DNA of 36,220 bases from Deltaproteobacteria bacterium. Its GTDB lineage: Bacteria > Desulfobacterota > Desulfobulbia > Desulfobulbales > Desulfurivibrionaceae. Position 1 is the stretch's first letter. Every line of letters starts with the position of its first letter. Location of the stretch: positions 1-36,220 of the forward strand of contig JAJZRF010000033.1 of the NCBI GenBank assembly GCA_021847425.1, given 5' to 3'. This document shows, one piece after another, positions 26,376 to 34,662 of the stretch. A program made the translations under genes and the position numbers. The notes beneath the pieces were generated by a model. It searched no databases. It was not told the DNA's origin and saw nothing but the letters and a program-made list of their open reading frames with translations.

Positions 26376-27518
26376 ATGGCTTCTTTTTCTTGCCGACGGC
26401 TTCTCTCTGCTGCAATGTTTGTTTTCCTGCTTGCTTCTCCGGCAGGTGCGCAAAATCATGTAAAAACCCATGTGAAAAAACATGTGAAGAATGCAAAGGC
26501 GAAGGTTGTATCCTTGCGCTCGTCGCACAAATCTGCGCCTGTTCATGGCAAGATTACTAAGAAGAAGGAAACGCGCGCAAAAATAGCCAGGCATGTTTCC
26601 TCGAAAAAGTTGAAGCCAAAAGTGGCGGAATTGCACAACGTCGCAGGCGAGGCTCCTGCTGAACTGCAGGGGAAACTCACCTGCCGCAGCGCTTATGTTA
26701 TGGATGCCAAAACGGGTAACGTTTTATTCGACCTAAGCGCCGACCGGCCTGGTCAGCCTGCAAGCACCATTAAGATTATCACCGGTCTTATTGCCGTTGA
26801 AAGTCTTAATGACAAGGAGATGGTGCGCGCCAGTGCCTATGCTGCCAACATGCCGGCCTCCAAGGTATATTTGAAGAGGGGTGTTTCCTATGAGGCCGAT
26901 GATTTGATCAATGCCGTGTTGCTTGCTTCGGCCAACGATGCCAGCGTGGCCCTGGCGGAAAAGGTGGCTGGTTCTGAGCAGGCGTTTGCCAGATTGATGA
27001 CCAAGAAGGCCGAGGCCCTTGGCGCGCAAAATACCATTTGTAAAAGTGCCAATGGCTTGACGCGTCCTGGTCAGCAGACCACGGCCCGGGATTTGGCCAC
27101 GGTTTTTAACCGGGCCATGCATAATCCTGAGTTTGCCGAGCGGATATCCACCATTCAGGTACATACCCGCGACGGCAAATTGCTGCGGAACCATAATAAG
27201 GCGTTGTGGACCATGGATGGCGCGGTTGGGGGAAAAACTGGCTATACGCTCGCCGCGGGGAAAACATATGTCGGTAAATTCCAGCGTGACGGCCAGACTA
27301 TTATTGTTGCCTTGATGGGCAGCGCTTCCATGTGGACTGATATTGCCACCCTGGTTGAGCACGGTTTTGCCAAAGAGGAAATGGCCGCCGCCCGGTTGCA
27401 TGAGGAAGCCTCCGGTGGCCTGCGGGTTTCGCATGCCACCCAGAAGGATACAGAGAAAGAACATGGTGACTACGCCGTGTTGACCTTGACCGGGCAAAAG
27501 AAAAAAGTCAAAATGTAA
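26376..27518 (+). CDS. Serine-type D-Ala-D-Ala carboxypeptidase (penicillin-binding protein family)
   Basis: A 380-residue exported protein. A signal peptide spans residues 1-25 (CRRLLSAAMFVFLLASPAGA), followed by a very basic, Lys/His-rich linker (26-90). The peptidase S11 domain has SxxK at Ser130-Lys133 (ASTIKIITG), SxN at Ser185-Asn187 (LASANDAS) and KTG at 287-289 (GGKTGYTLAAG). It trims peptidoglycan stem peptides in the periplasm, like DacA/DacD. The basic linker is unusual and recalls the Lys-rich tail of the MltD-like protein. A clear terminator follows. Confidence 0.93.
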   Translation: MASFSCRRLLSAAMFVFLLASPAGAQNHVKTHVKKHVKNAKAKVVSLRSSHKSAPVHGKITKKKETRAKIARHVSSKKLKPKVAELHNVAGEAPAELQGKLTCRSAYVMDAKTGNVLFDLSADRPGQPASTIKIITGLIAVESLNDKEMVRASAYAANMPASKVYLKRGVSYEADDLINAVLLASANDASVALAEKVAGSEQAFARLMTKKAEALGAQNTICKSANGLTRPGQQTTARDLATVFNRAMHNPEFAERISTIQVHTRDGKLLRNHNKALWTMDGAVGGKTGYTLAAGKTYVGKFQRDGQTIIVALMGSASMWTDIATLVEHGFAKEEMAAARLHEEASGGLRVSHATQKDTEKEHGDYAVLTLTGQKKKVKM

Positions 27519-27542
27519 CAATGATCGCCAGAGCAGAATTAA

Positions 27543-27574
27543 AGCCGACAGGAATCAGCCTGGCGGCTTTTTTT
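27543..27574 (+). terminator. Rho-independent terminator after the carboxypeptidase gene
   Basis: Stem AGCCGACAGG (27543-27552) pairs with CCTGGCGGCT (27559-27568) with one A/G mismatch and a 6-base loop, followed by a T run to 27574. It begins 25 bp after the stop. Confidence 0.85.
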
Positions 27575-27597
27575 GTTGAAAGCAGCAGTGTGGAACC

Positions 27598-28302
27598 ATG
27601 ATTTCCAAGGAAGAGGTTAGGGCCGGTCTTTTGGGTGCGCCGGAAGGAAAAGCTTCCGGCAAATCCGCGGAACTGGTGCGGCGTCTTGAGCAATATCGGG
27701 ACGCCAAAAGGGTGTTTGTAGGGCCTGCCGCGAGATTGCAGCAGACTAGGATCAACGCCCTGACGGACGGCAAGGAGCTGTTGGTGCCCGCACCCGGCTT
27801 GAAGGAAGGGTTTTATCTCCTGGCGCCGTATGAGATCCCCTTCAAGCACCTGATTTATGCCGTGGGTTACAAGGGATTGACTGAATACGGCCGTCGGGTC
27901 GCGGTGGAGGAGTTGCATAAGGTGCCTGTCGGCCTGCTCATCACCGACTGTCTGGCCGTGGACCCGGCGGGATATTTTGTCGGCGAGGGGAAGGGCTTTT
28001 TCGACCTCGCTGTTGCCATCCTCGCTGAGCTGCACGGGCTTACCCCCAAAGCAGAGGCTTACGGAATGGGGGAGCAGGAGCAGATCCTTGACCAGGCGAT
28101 TGAGCGCGGCGCCTGGGATATCTGTTTGAATGGTTTTATAACACCTGATGGGATTACCCAGTTTAACCCACACGGCCATGCGGACCGGAGGGTTTTGTGG
28201 GATATGCTTCCGCCGAAAAGGGTCCGCAAGATAACCCCGCTGTGGAAATTGAACATGCAAATCAAGGATGCCATGAACGCGACAGCGGAGGATGCAGGGT
28301 GA
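27598..28302 (+). CDS. 5-formyltetrahydrofolate cyclo-ligase family protein
   Basis: This 234-residue protein matches the cyclo-ligase/NagB-RpiA-like fold. Segments are KRVFVGPAARLQQTRINAL, PFKHLIYAVGYKGL, LLITDCLAVDPAGYFVGEGK and GFFDLAVAILAE, the last two corresponding to the conserved glycine-rich substrate loop. Family members convert 5-formyl-THF to 5,10-methenyl-THF using ATP. It is somewhat longer than typical cyclo-ligases and the assignment is at family level only. It lies just after a terminator and 73 bp upstream of the second tatC, probably in one transcript. Confidence 0.75.
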   Translation: MISKEEVRAGLLGAPEGKASGKSAELVRRLEQYRDAKRVFVGPAARLQQTRINALTDGKELLVPAPGLKEGFYLLAPYEIPFKHLIYAVGYKGLTEYGRRVAVEELHKVPVGLLITDCLAVDPAGYFVGEGKGFFDLAVAILAELHGLTPKAEAYGMGEQEQILDQAIERGAWDICLNGFITPDGITQFNPHGHADRRVLWDMLPPKRVRKITPLWKLNMQIKDAMNATAEDAG

Positions 28303-28375
28303 AATCCGGGGCATCCCGCTCAGGGTAGTGTGGCTTGGCGTCTATTTTAATAACGAAACGATTTCGGTGTTGGGA

Positions 28376-29145
28376 ATGGATGATTTTCAAAAACAAGGGC
28401 TTACTGAACATCTGACCGAATTGCGCAAGTGCCTGGTCTATTCATTGTTTGCCACGGTGGCGGGATTTGCCGTGGCCTATTCCTACAGCAAAGAGCTTGG
28501 GGAGTTGCTTTTCAGGCCCCTGTGCGAGGCCATGCCTGCCGGTTCCAGTCTGATCTTCACCTCGTATCAGGAAGGATTTTTTTTTATCTAAAGCTTTCCT
28601 TGGTTGCGGGGCTTCTCCTTGCCAGCCCGGTGATTTTTTACCAGCTCTGGCGGTTTGTCGCCCCAGGCCTGTATCAGCATGAAAAACGGGTGATGCTGCC
28701 GTTCACCCTGCTTTCCTCCCTTTTCTTTTTTGGAGGGGCGGCCTTTGGCTATTTCGTGGTTTTTCCTCCGGCCTTCAAGTTTCTGCTCGGCTACTCCAAT
28801 GATTTTTTAAGCCCCATGCCCACGGTGCGGGAATATTTTTCCCTGTGCCTGCGGTTGCTCATAGCCTTTGGGGTCATTTTCGAGCTTCCCATCTTCATGG
28901 TGCTGCTGGCCAAAATGGGCATGGTGAACGCGGCCTTCCTGAACAGGCACCGCAAGTATGCCATTCTGCTTTCCTTTGTCATCGCCGCCATCCTCACCCC
29001 CACCCCGGACGTGATCAATCAGTGTCTCATGGCTTTCCCCCTGATCGTGCTCTATGAGGTGAGTATCGTTGCGGTCTGGTTGCTGGGAAGGAAGAGGCTT
29101 GCCGGGTTTGGCGTAACCGAGAAGGCAGGGGGGGCGGTGGAATAA
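28376..29145 (+). pseudogene. tatC: Second tatC, interrupted by a one-base frameshift in a run of nine T
   Basis: The first frame begins at ATG 28376 (MDDFQKQGLTEHLTELRKCL) and stops at 28591, just after T9 (28577-28585). Adding one T joins it to the downstream frame: EGFFF then YLKLSLVAGL, LWRFVAPGLYQHEKRV, and AAILTPTPDVINQ, giving a complete 256-residue TatC. This copy has the canonical LTPTPD segment, unlike tatC at 7270. The cause could be a homopolymer sequencing error, a true null allele, or transcriptional slippage on T9 that restores the frame. The intact downstream sequence argues against old decay. No tatA/B gene is adjacent. Confidence 0.85.
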
Positions 29146-29160
29146 GCGCGGTACTGTTTT

Positions 29161-29538
29161 TTATACGAAAAGAATCAGTTCTGAATAACGGACAAGTACG
29201 TTGTCTGCGGTCATGAGGTTCAGCGGTTCGCTGACTGCTTGGGCGATCAGCATCCGGTCGAAAGGATCACTGTGGATGGCGGGAAGACGCCGCACGGCGT
29301 CGGCATGCTCCCAAGTTAGGGGCAATGGTTCGAACCCGGTCGTGGACAGGGCCCTCATGAACCGGTTCTGATCGAGCTTGAGCTTGCCCAAGGCCGTTTT
29401 GATGCTGACTTCCCAAATGGACACCGCACTGGCATACACCACGGGTACCTTGCTGATTGTCTCTCTTGCCGTCGGAGATAGGGCGGGATCGTTTGTCATC
29501 ACCCAGAGCAGGACGTGGGTATCAAGCAGCAACCTCAT
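29161..29538 (-). CDS. vapC: VapC-type PIN-domain toxin
   Basis: A 125-residue PIN ribonuclease: Asp6 in LLLDTHVLLW, Glu in SIWEVSIK, and the acidic cluster HSDPFDRMLIAQ and LMTADN. These residues would coordinate Mg2+ at the nuclease site. It overlaps the upstream antitoxin by 4 bases (ATGA), the usual antitoxin-first arrangement. The predicted activity is RNA cleavage held in check by the antitoxin. Confidence 0.93.
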   Translation of the reverse strand: MRLLLDTHVLLWVMTNDPALSPTARETISKVPVVYASAVSIWEVSIKTALGKLKLDQNRFMRALSTTGFEPLPLTWEHADAVRRLPAIHSDPFDRMLIAQAVSEPLNLMTADNVLVRYSELILFV

Positions 29539-29774
29539 TTTCTGGCCTCAAAGCCTGCCAAAATATCTTTGGGCAGCGGGGCATCGAAATCATCGGCAAT
29601 TTCCACCTCGCCCTGTAATAATCCGAAGCGAATTCCCCGTGGCGCTTCGCGTAGTGGCACCAAGCGAGCAGCAGGTTTTCCTGCCCGGGCAATGATGATT
29701 TCCTCTCCTTGCATGACCGTATCGACCAGCTTCGAAAAATGGGTTTTGGCTTCGTGGATATTGACATTGCGCAT
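29535..29774 (-). CDS. vapB: Phd/YefM-family antitoxin
   Basis: A 79-residue antitoxin with the Phd/YefM N-terminal DNA-binding fold (VNIHEAKTHFSKLVDTVMQG, then EEIIIARAGKPAARLVPL). A disordered acidic C-terminus (IADDFDAPLPKDI) would bind the PIN toxin. The pairing of a Phd-type antitoxin with a PIN toxin is common. Its promoter and likely autoregulatory repeats are at 29811-29845. Confidence 0.92.
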   Translation of the reverse strand: MRNVNIHEAKTHFSKLVDTVMQGEEIIIARAGKPAARLVPLREAPRGIRFGLLQGEVEIADDFDAPLPKDILAGFEARK

Positions 29775-29810
29775 GGTTGTCTCCTGGTCGGATGGCTAGT
29801 GAATTCAACT

Positions 29811-29845
29811 TAGTCTAGTCTAGTCCGATCCGATTAGGATTTCAA
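29811..29845 (-). promoter_or_regulatory. vapBC promoter overlaid with pentamer repeats
   Basis: On the minus strand: -35 TTGAAA (plus 29840-29845, 5 of 6), 17-bp spacer, -10 TAGACT (29817-29822, 4 of 6). On the plus strand 29811-29835 is five tandem pentamers, TAGTC three times, then CGATC and CGATT, covering the -10 and most of the spacer. This is a natural place for antitoxin autorepression. Confidence 0.6.
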
Positions 29846-29941
29846 CAACTATAACAAAGCACAGGTGTTTGATTGGTCGATGGGGAGCTCACAAGGGGGG
29901 CAGATCGATATGCAATCCGTTCCGATCAGGCGGCAACGGGA

Positions 29942-30259
29942 TCAAACCAGAACGTTGATTATCTTCCCGCTTGTCTGTGGCGGCGCCGAGCGGGTTGCCT
30001 TCTGGTTTTCAGCCTGGGCGGCGGCTACTTTGTCCGTTGCCCGTCGTTCTTCCGTCTGGGCGTCCTGCAGATTTTTCTGCGCCTGTTGCTCCTCAGCCTG
30101 GGCATCCTGAGTTCTTTGCGCCGCATCCTGGCGTTCTTTCTGCGCCTGCCGCAAATTCTGTGAAGCCCGCTGAATTTCCGAGGTGTTTGTTCTGGAAAAA
30201 CCTGTGGTGGTGGCGGATGCTGGAATTGTCTGTATCGCAGAGATAATTTCCGGCGCCAT
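29942..30259 (-). CDS. Predicted coiled-coil protein, 105 residues
   Basis: After a 30-residue Ser/Thr/Ala-rich start (MAPEIISAIQTIPASATTTG), residues about 30-90 form a Gln/Glu/Ala-rich helix with heptad spacing (NLRQAQKERQDAAQ, EEQQAQKNLQDAQ, EERRATDKVAAAQAE). The C-terminus is SGKIINVLV. No signal peptide or transmembrane segment is seen. GGAGGG lies 6 bases before the ATG. The function is unknown; coiled-coil proteins of this size often act as structural or regulatory partners. It lies 80 bp downstream of the broken methanogen-output-domain gene. Confidence 0.65.
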   Translation of the reverse strand: MAPEIISAIQTIPASATTTGFSRTNTSEIQRASQNLRQAQKERQDAAQRTQDAQAEEQQAQKNLQDAQTEERRATDKVAAAQAENQKATRSAPPQTSGKIINVLV

Positions 30260-30339
30260 GTTGCCCTCCCTCCAGCACGGATGATGGAAGATGTGCTGAA
30301 CTGCTTATCCCGCAAAGCTACTCGATTTTTTTTATTATT

Positions 30340-30757
30340 TCAGAAAAATAAACATTTGTCCAGTTGGTCACCATTGACCCCGAAGACATTGGAGGTCATC
30401 ATGCACATGGATGGCCGGTCCAGCACCTTGTCCTCAAAGGGGCAGGAGGTGCTGTGCAGGACGATCTTTCCGCTGTCCTGCTCCACGAGGGAAAAGTTGC
30501 CGTGGATCCGCTGTTTCAGATCCACGAGAACCTCCGCCACCTGCTGGCGGTTGAGCGTGTCCACCCCCATCTCCCTGGTATAGAGGGCGTTGATCCAGTC
30601 CCCCATGTGCTGGCCGACCAGGCTGATGTAAGCCGGCAGCCTCCTCGTAGCCCACCACCTCTTCCAAGGTGCCTGCCAGCTCCCGGATGAGGGTTCTGAG
30701 AAAAAGATCCCGGTTCAGGGGGAGATTGAGCTGCCGCATTGCTGCCGCCTGGTCCAT
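30340..30757 (-). pseudogene. Frameshifted methanogen output domain (MOD1-like) protein
   Basis: The first frame begins at ATG 30757 ([28 protein letters not shown]) and is in register to GYEEAAG. Removing one base at 30630-30631 gives [20 protein letters not shown] and continues to [19 protein letters not shown], ending VFGVNGDQLDKCLFF, for 138 residues total. The second half matches the methanogen output domain pattern (CPF, CMMTSNVFG). MOD domains are found at the ends of signalling proteins and may bind a ligand or metal through the cysteines. The single extra base may be a sequence error or a true mutation. Confidence 0.7.
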
Positions 30758-30874
30758 GGCCGCGCTCCTTGGTGAGGCATATGGGGGGCTGAGCGGGTCG
30801 TGGCCCGCGCCGGAGACTGTCTCTAAATAAAATATCCGGCAGGCGGCGGGGTAAAGTCAAGGAGAAGATGGGAT

Positions 30875-31630
30875 TCAGTTGCCGCCCCGGCGCTGGCGGA
30901 CGACCTCGAACAGAATGACGCCCGCGGCCACCGAGGCGTTGAGGGAGTTGAGGCTGCCGGCCATGGGAATGGAGACCAGCTCGTCGCATTGCTCGCGGAC
31001 CAGGGGGCGCATTCCCTTGTCCTCGCCGCCGATCACCAGGCAGACGGGACCCGAGAATTTTGTTTCATACACGGTGCGTTTGGCCTCCCCCGCAGCGCCG
31101 TAGACCCAGAAGCTTTTTTCCTTAACGGCTTGCAGGCTTGTGACCAGATTGGTGACCAGGCAGAGTTGCAGGTGGGCCATGGCCCCGGCCGCAGCCTTGG
31201 CAGCGGTGGCGTTGAGCGGGGCCGAACGGTCCTTGGGCAGGATGATGCCGGTTGCCCCGGCTGCGGCGGCGGTGCGGATGATGGCCCCGAGATTGTGCGG
31301 ATCCTGGATGGAATCGAGCGCCACGATGAGGGGTTGCTCCTCTTCCTTGGCCTTTTTGAGCAGCTCATGCAGGCTGCAGGTGGCCACGGGCGCTGTTTTC
31401 GCCAGCACCCCCTGGTGGGTCTTGTCCGGGGAGCTGGGAAAGCGCTGGCCCGGCAAAAAGCGGACCTTGACCCCCTGTCCCTGGGCCAGGGAGATGATTT
31501 CCTGGACCTTGGCCCCGCCTTTGCCCTGCTGGATGACCACCTCCCGCACCTTCTTGGGCTGAAGCCGCAACATCTCCAGGATGGGATGGATGCCCCAGAG
31601 GATGTCGTCGTTGTCCGGCTGGTTGCTCAT
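30875..31630 (-). CDS. rlmB: 23S rRNA (guanosine-2'-O-)-methyltransferase RlmB
   Basis: A SpoU-class (SPOUT) methyltransferase of 251 residues. The N-terminal substrate-binding part reads LWGIHPILEMLR; the knot motifs are DSIQDPHNLGAIIRTA, CLVIGGEDKGMRPLV and IPMAGSLNSLNASVAAGV. It would 2'-O-methylate a guanosine in 23S rRNA (G2251 in E. coli) using SAM. The ATG at 31630 fits relatives; a TTG five codons earlier is possible. There is no Shine-Dalgarno before the ATG, because the 5' leader there is the heptad array at 31633-31695. Confidence 0.93.
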   Translation of the reverse strand: MSNQPDNDDILWGIHPILEMLRLQPKKVREVVIQQGKGGAKVQEIISLAQGQGVKVRFLPGQRFPSSPDKTHQGVLAKTAPVATCSLHELLKKAKEEEQPLIVALDSIQDPHNLGAIIRTAAAAGATGIILPKDRSAPLNATAAKAAAGAMAHLQLCLVTNLVTSLQAVKEKSFWVYGAAGEAKRTVYETKFSGPVCLVIGGEDKGMRPLVREQCDELVSIPMAGSLNSLNASVAAGVILFEVVRQRRGGN

Positions 31631-31632
31631 GG

Positions 31633-31767
31633 GTGAAAGGCTCAAGGTTAAAGGTTAGAGGCGAAAGGCTTAAGGAGAAAGGCTCAAGATTCAAGGTGGG
31701 CCAGTCGTCATCCCGGCGAGGGCAAGGGGGCCAGTTCTGGCACATCCTTTACTTTTGAGCCTTTCAC
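31633..31767. repeat. Inverted pair of heptad arrays between gmk and rlmB (site B)
   Basis: Nine plus-strand 7-bp units (31633-31695: GTGAAAG, GCTCAAG, GTTAAAG, GTTAGAG, GCGAAAG, GCTTAAG, GAGAAAG, GCTCAAG, ATTCAAG) face three minus-strand units (31747-31767: GTGAAAG, GCTCAAA, AGTAAAG) across a 51-bp spacer. The left array starts 2 bp from the rlmB start codon, and the right array overlaps the gmk stop codon. The genes here are codirectional, unlike at site A, so a terminator role alone does not explain it. Confidence 0.75.
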
Positions 31768-32381
31768 TTGCCAAGCGCCGCGAGGTCGAGGGGCTGGCCA
31801 TCGGGAGTGCGGCGACCCTTGCAGCGTTCGGCGATGATCACCGCGCGCAGAACCTCCACCGCCTCCTCCAGCCGGTCGTTGATCAGCAGATAGTCGTAGC
31901 GGCCGGCATCCTCCATCTCGCGCCGGGCATTGTGCAGCCGCAGCTGCACGGTTTCCTCGGGGTCGGTGCCCCTGCCCCGCAGCCGTTTTTCCAGCTCCGG
32001 CCAGGAAGGCGGGGCAATGAAGAGGAAGACCGCGCCGGGGTGTCCGCAATCGCGAAGCTGCCTGGCGCCCTGGACATCGATGTCGAGGAAAACGTCGATT
32101 CCCTTGGCCTGCTGCGCCTCAATGGCTGACCGGCTGGTGCCGTAGAGGTTGCCGTGCACCTCGGCCCATTCGAGAAAGGCCTGGTCGTTACGCATCCCTT
32201 CAAAGGTGGCCCGATCGACAAAGTGGTACTCCCTGCCATCGCTCTCCCCGGGGCGCGGGGCGCGGGTGGTGTGCGACACGGAAAAGGCGAGGTTGTCCAC
32301 CTTTGCCAGCAGTTTTTTGAGGATGGTGGACTTGCCGGCCCCGGAAGGCGCGGAGATGATAAAAAGATTGCCCCGGCTCAT
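31764..32381 (-). CDS. gmk: Guanylate kinase
   Basis: This 205-residue kinase phosphorylates GMP to GDP with ATP. It has the P-loop [10 protein letters not shown] (10-19), the GMP-binding [11 protein letters not shown] and REYHFVD segments, and [12 protein letters not shown]. The length is standard. Its start overlaps the remA-like stop by 4 bases (ATGA) and its stop codon lies inside a heptad repeat. Confidence 0.97.
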   Translation of the reverse strand: MSRGNLFIISAPSGAGKSTILKKLLAKVDNLAFSVSHTTRAPRPGESDGREYHFVDRATFEGMRNDQAFLEWAEVHGNLYGTSRSAIEAQQAKGIDVFLDIDVQGARQLRDCGHPGAVFLFIAPPSWPELEKRLRGRGTDPEETVQLRLHNARREMEDAGRYDYLLINDRLEEAVEVLRAVIIAERCKGRRTPDGQPLDLAALGK

Positions 32382-32665
32382 TTGGACGCCTTTTCCGACG
32401 GTTCGTCGTCTTGCCTGTCGTAGGAAGTCATGAAGCGCAGGGTGATGGTTTCCGGCTGCACCGAGGAGAGCAGCACATGGTTGCTGTCCAAGATGATGAT
32501 GGAACGGGTCCTCCTCCCTTCGGTGACATCAATGAGCCGTTTCTGCTCCTTGGCCTCTTCCCGCAGTTTTTTCATGGGGGAGGATTTGGGGTTCACCACC
32601 GCCAGCACCCTGCTGGCAAGAACGGAGTTGCCGAATCCGACATTGATCATTCTCTGGTCTGACAT
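32378..32665 (-). CDS. remA: RemA-like DUF370 regulatory protein
   Basis: A 95-residue DUF370 protein: [25 protein letters not shown] at the start, then [38 protein letters not shown]. In Bacillus RemA is a DNA-binding activator of matrix genes; in other phyla it usually sits next to gmk and yicC, as here. The start is at MSDQRM because AAGGA lies 6 bases upstream; a start at the second Met is also possible. Translation is coupled to gmk. Confidence 0.9.
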   Translation of the reverse strand: MSDQRMINVGFGNSVLASRVLAVVNPKSSPMKKLREEAKEQKRLIDVTEGRRTRSIIILDSNHVLLSSVQPETITLRFMTSYDRQDDEPSEKASK

Positions 32666-32697
32666 GGTCTTTCCTTGGTAGCGGTTCGGAACATTTA

Positions 32698-32752
32698 CCG
32701 GGCAGGCAGCCTGTCTCCCGGGTTTATCCTCCCCTCCCGCAAGGGGCGGGGG
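32698..32752. other. Two GC-rich hairpins between yicC and the remA-like gene
   Basis: The first hairpin is CCGGGCAGG (32698-32706) with CCTGTCTCCCGG (32710-32721), with a small bulge. The second is CCCCTCCCGC (32731-32740) with GGGGCGGGGG (32743-32752). There is no T run on either strand. They lie in the 129-bp spacer of a minus-strand cluster and may act as transcript boundaries. Confidence 0.45.
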
Positions 32753-32794
32753 AACTTTTACAAAACGAGTACTCGGGCGGAATACTTACCTCCC

Positions 32795-33676
32795 CTATTC
32801 GATGTTCTGAATCTGTTCGCGGAGTTTTTCCACCTCGGTTTTCAACTCCACGGTGAGGTGGGCGGTGGGCGCATCGCTGATCTTTGAGGCCAGGGTGTTG
32901 ATCTCCCGCAGGAATTCCTGGAGGAGAAAATCAAGCCTGCGGCCTACGGGCTCGTCCGCCGCTAGGAAACCGGAAAATTGGCTGATGTGGCTGCGGAGGC
33001 GAACCACCTCCTCGGTGACATCGGTTTTGTCGGCCATCATCGCCACCTCCTGGGCCAAGCGGAGGGGGTCGAGATCAACCCCTTGCAGGAGCACGGCCAG
33101 CCGCTCCTTGAGTTTTTCCGTCCTGCGCTGGACAATACCGGGGACATCCTGGGCAATGGTCTCCACGGTAGTGGCAAATTCCTGCAAGCGTTGGCCGAGC
33201 TCGGCCTTGAGCGCCGCGCCTTCCTGTTCCCGCATGGACTGCGCCATGGTCAGGGCTTGATTCAGCGCTGCTGAAACCTGCGGCCAGACTGCTTCGAGGT
33301 CTTCCTCTTCCTCGTGGGCAACGATGATCTCCTTGTAGTTCTGGATCATGGCCAGGGTCGGTGTGTCGGGCAGGGAGAGATCCTCACGGATCGCCTTCAG
33401 GCATTGGTAATAATCGCGGGCCAGGGGCAGGTTGGCTGCCAACCGGATATTGTCGCCCGCCTCCGCGCCCGGGTTGACGTAGACATCCACATGGCCCCGG
33501 CTGTAGTAGGCGCTGATCTCTTTTTTGATCCGGTCTTCAAGGCCGAGATACTTGCGGGGGATCTTGATGCTCAGGTCAAGAAATTTGTGGTTCACCGAGC
33601 GGACCTCCACGGTCCAGCTTCTGGCCCCGGTCGCTTCGCCCCGGCCATAGCCGGTCATGCTTAACGGTCTTTTCAT
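32795..33676 (-). CDS. yicC: YicC-family endoribonuclease
   Basis: This 293-residue YicC protein has the N-terminal MTGYGRGEA and VEVRSVNHKFLDLSIKIPR segments. The C-terminal DUF1732 domain reads RLDFLLQEFLREINTLASKI, then VELKTEVEKLREQIQNIE. YicC-type proteins are reported endoribonucleases. It overlaps the rfaE1 stop by 4 bases (ATGA) and precedes the remA-like gene and gmk, a common gene order. Confidence 0.93.
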   Translation of the reverse strand: MKRPLSMTGYGRGEATGARSWTVEVRSVNHKFLDLSIKIPRKYLGLEDRIKKEISAYYSRGHVDVYVNPGAEAGDNIRLAANLPLARDYYQCLKAIREDLSLPDTPTLAMIQNYKEIIVAHEEEEDLEAVWPQVSAALNQALTMAQSMREQEGAALKAELGQRLQEFATTVETIAQDVPGIVQRRTEKLKERLAVLLQGVDLDPLRLAQEVAMMADKTDVTEEVVRLRSHISQFSGFLAADEPVGRRLDFLLQEFLREINTLASKISDAPTAHLTVELKTEVEKLREQIQNIE

Positions 33677-34662
33677 CCGATTGCCTCAAGGAGTTCCGCG
33701 GTGGAGGCCGTGGCCGTGCCCACCTTGCCCACCACGATGCCCGCGGCGAAATTGGCGATGGTGGCGGCGTCGGCAGCGGCAAGACCCACGGCCAAGCCCA
33801 GGGCCAGGGTGGCGATTACCGTGTCGCCCGCGCCGGTGACATCGTACACCTCCTTGGCCATGGTGGGAATGGTGAAGAGAGGGTGGCCCTTTTCGTACAG
33901 GGCCATGCCCGCCTCGCCCCTGGTGATGAGGACCGCATTGCTTGCCAGCTTTTTCTGCAGGATATGGACCGCCGCCTGCAGCTCTTCCTCGGTTTTGATG
34001 GCCATGTCGGCCATGCGCTCCGCTTCGTGCAGGTTGGGGGTGATGATGGTGGCGCCGAGGAAGCGTTCCGGGTGCTGGGGCTTCGGGTCGATGATCAGCG
34101 GGATATTCCGTTTCTTGAGCCGGCTCCGCAGGTGGTCCATCAGGGGCAGGTTGATCATGCCCTTGTTGTAATCGGAGACGATGACCGCATCAAAGCGCTC
34201 CAGGTTGTCGTCAATGAAGCGGCAGATCTCCATCAGCCGTTCCGGGCTCGGTTCCCCGGTTTTTTCCCGGTCGAAGCGGACCACCTGCTGGTGCTGGGCC
34301 ACGATTCTGGTCTTGAGGGTGGTGGGGCGGTTCCCGGTGCGGACGATCCCCGTGGCCGGGGAGCCGAGTTCCGCCAGCAGGCTCAGGAGATGGTCGCCCA
34401 TGGCGTCGTTGCCGATCAGGCCGCAGAGGGAACCCCGGCTGTTCTGGGCGTAAATGTTGTGCAGGACGTTGGCTGCTCCACCCAAGAGCAGGTTTTCGTG
34501 GGTGACATCCACCACCGGCACCGGCGCTTCCGGCGAGATCCGGGAAACAGAGCCCCAGATGAAGTGATCGACAATGATGTCGCCGAGGACCAGAATATTG
34601 GTCTTGCTGAATTTGCCGACAGCGGTGCGCAGCTGCTTCTTCTTTGTGCTGGACAGGGTCAC
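33673..34662 (-). CDS. rfaE1: D-glycero-beta-D-manno-heptose-7-phosphate kinase (HldE kinase domain)
   Basis: A PfkB-family sugar kinase of 329 residues: ILVLGDIIVDHFIWGSVSRI, GGAANVLHNIYAQ, and the catalytic GAGD in YDVTGAGDTVIATLALG. It phosphorylates heptose 7-phosphate at O-1 for ADP-heptose and LPS inner-core synthesis. The nucleotidyltransferase domain found in fused HldE is absent. I chose GTG 34662 because AGGAG lies 8 bases upstream; an earlier start would add 25 unlike residues. It supports a Gram-negative host. Confidence 0.9.
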   Translation of the reverse strand: MTLSSTKKKQLRTAVGKFSKTNILVLGDIIVDHFIWGSVSRISPEAPVPVVDVTHENLLLGGAANVLHNIYAQNSRGSLCGLIGNDAMGDHLLSLLAELGSPATGIVRTGNRPTTLKTRIVAQHQQVVRFDREKTGEPSPERLMEICRFIDDNLERFDAVIVSDYNKGMINLPLMDHLRSRLKKRNIPLIIDPKPQHPERFLGATIITPNLHEAERMADMAIKTEEELQAAVHILQKKLASNAVLITRGEAGMALYEKGHPLFTIPTMAKEVYDVTGAGDTVIATLALGLAVGLAAADAATIANFAAGIVVGKVGTATASTAELLEAIG

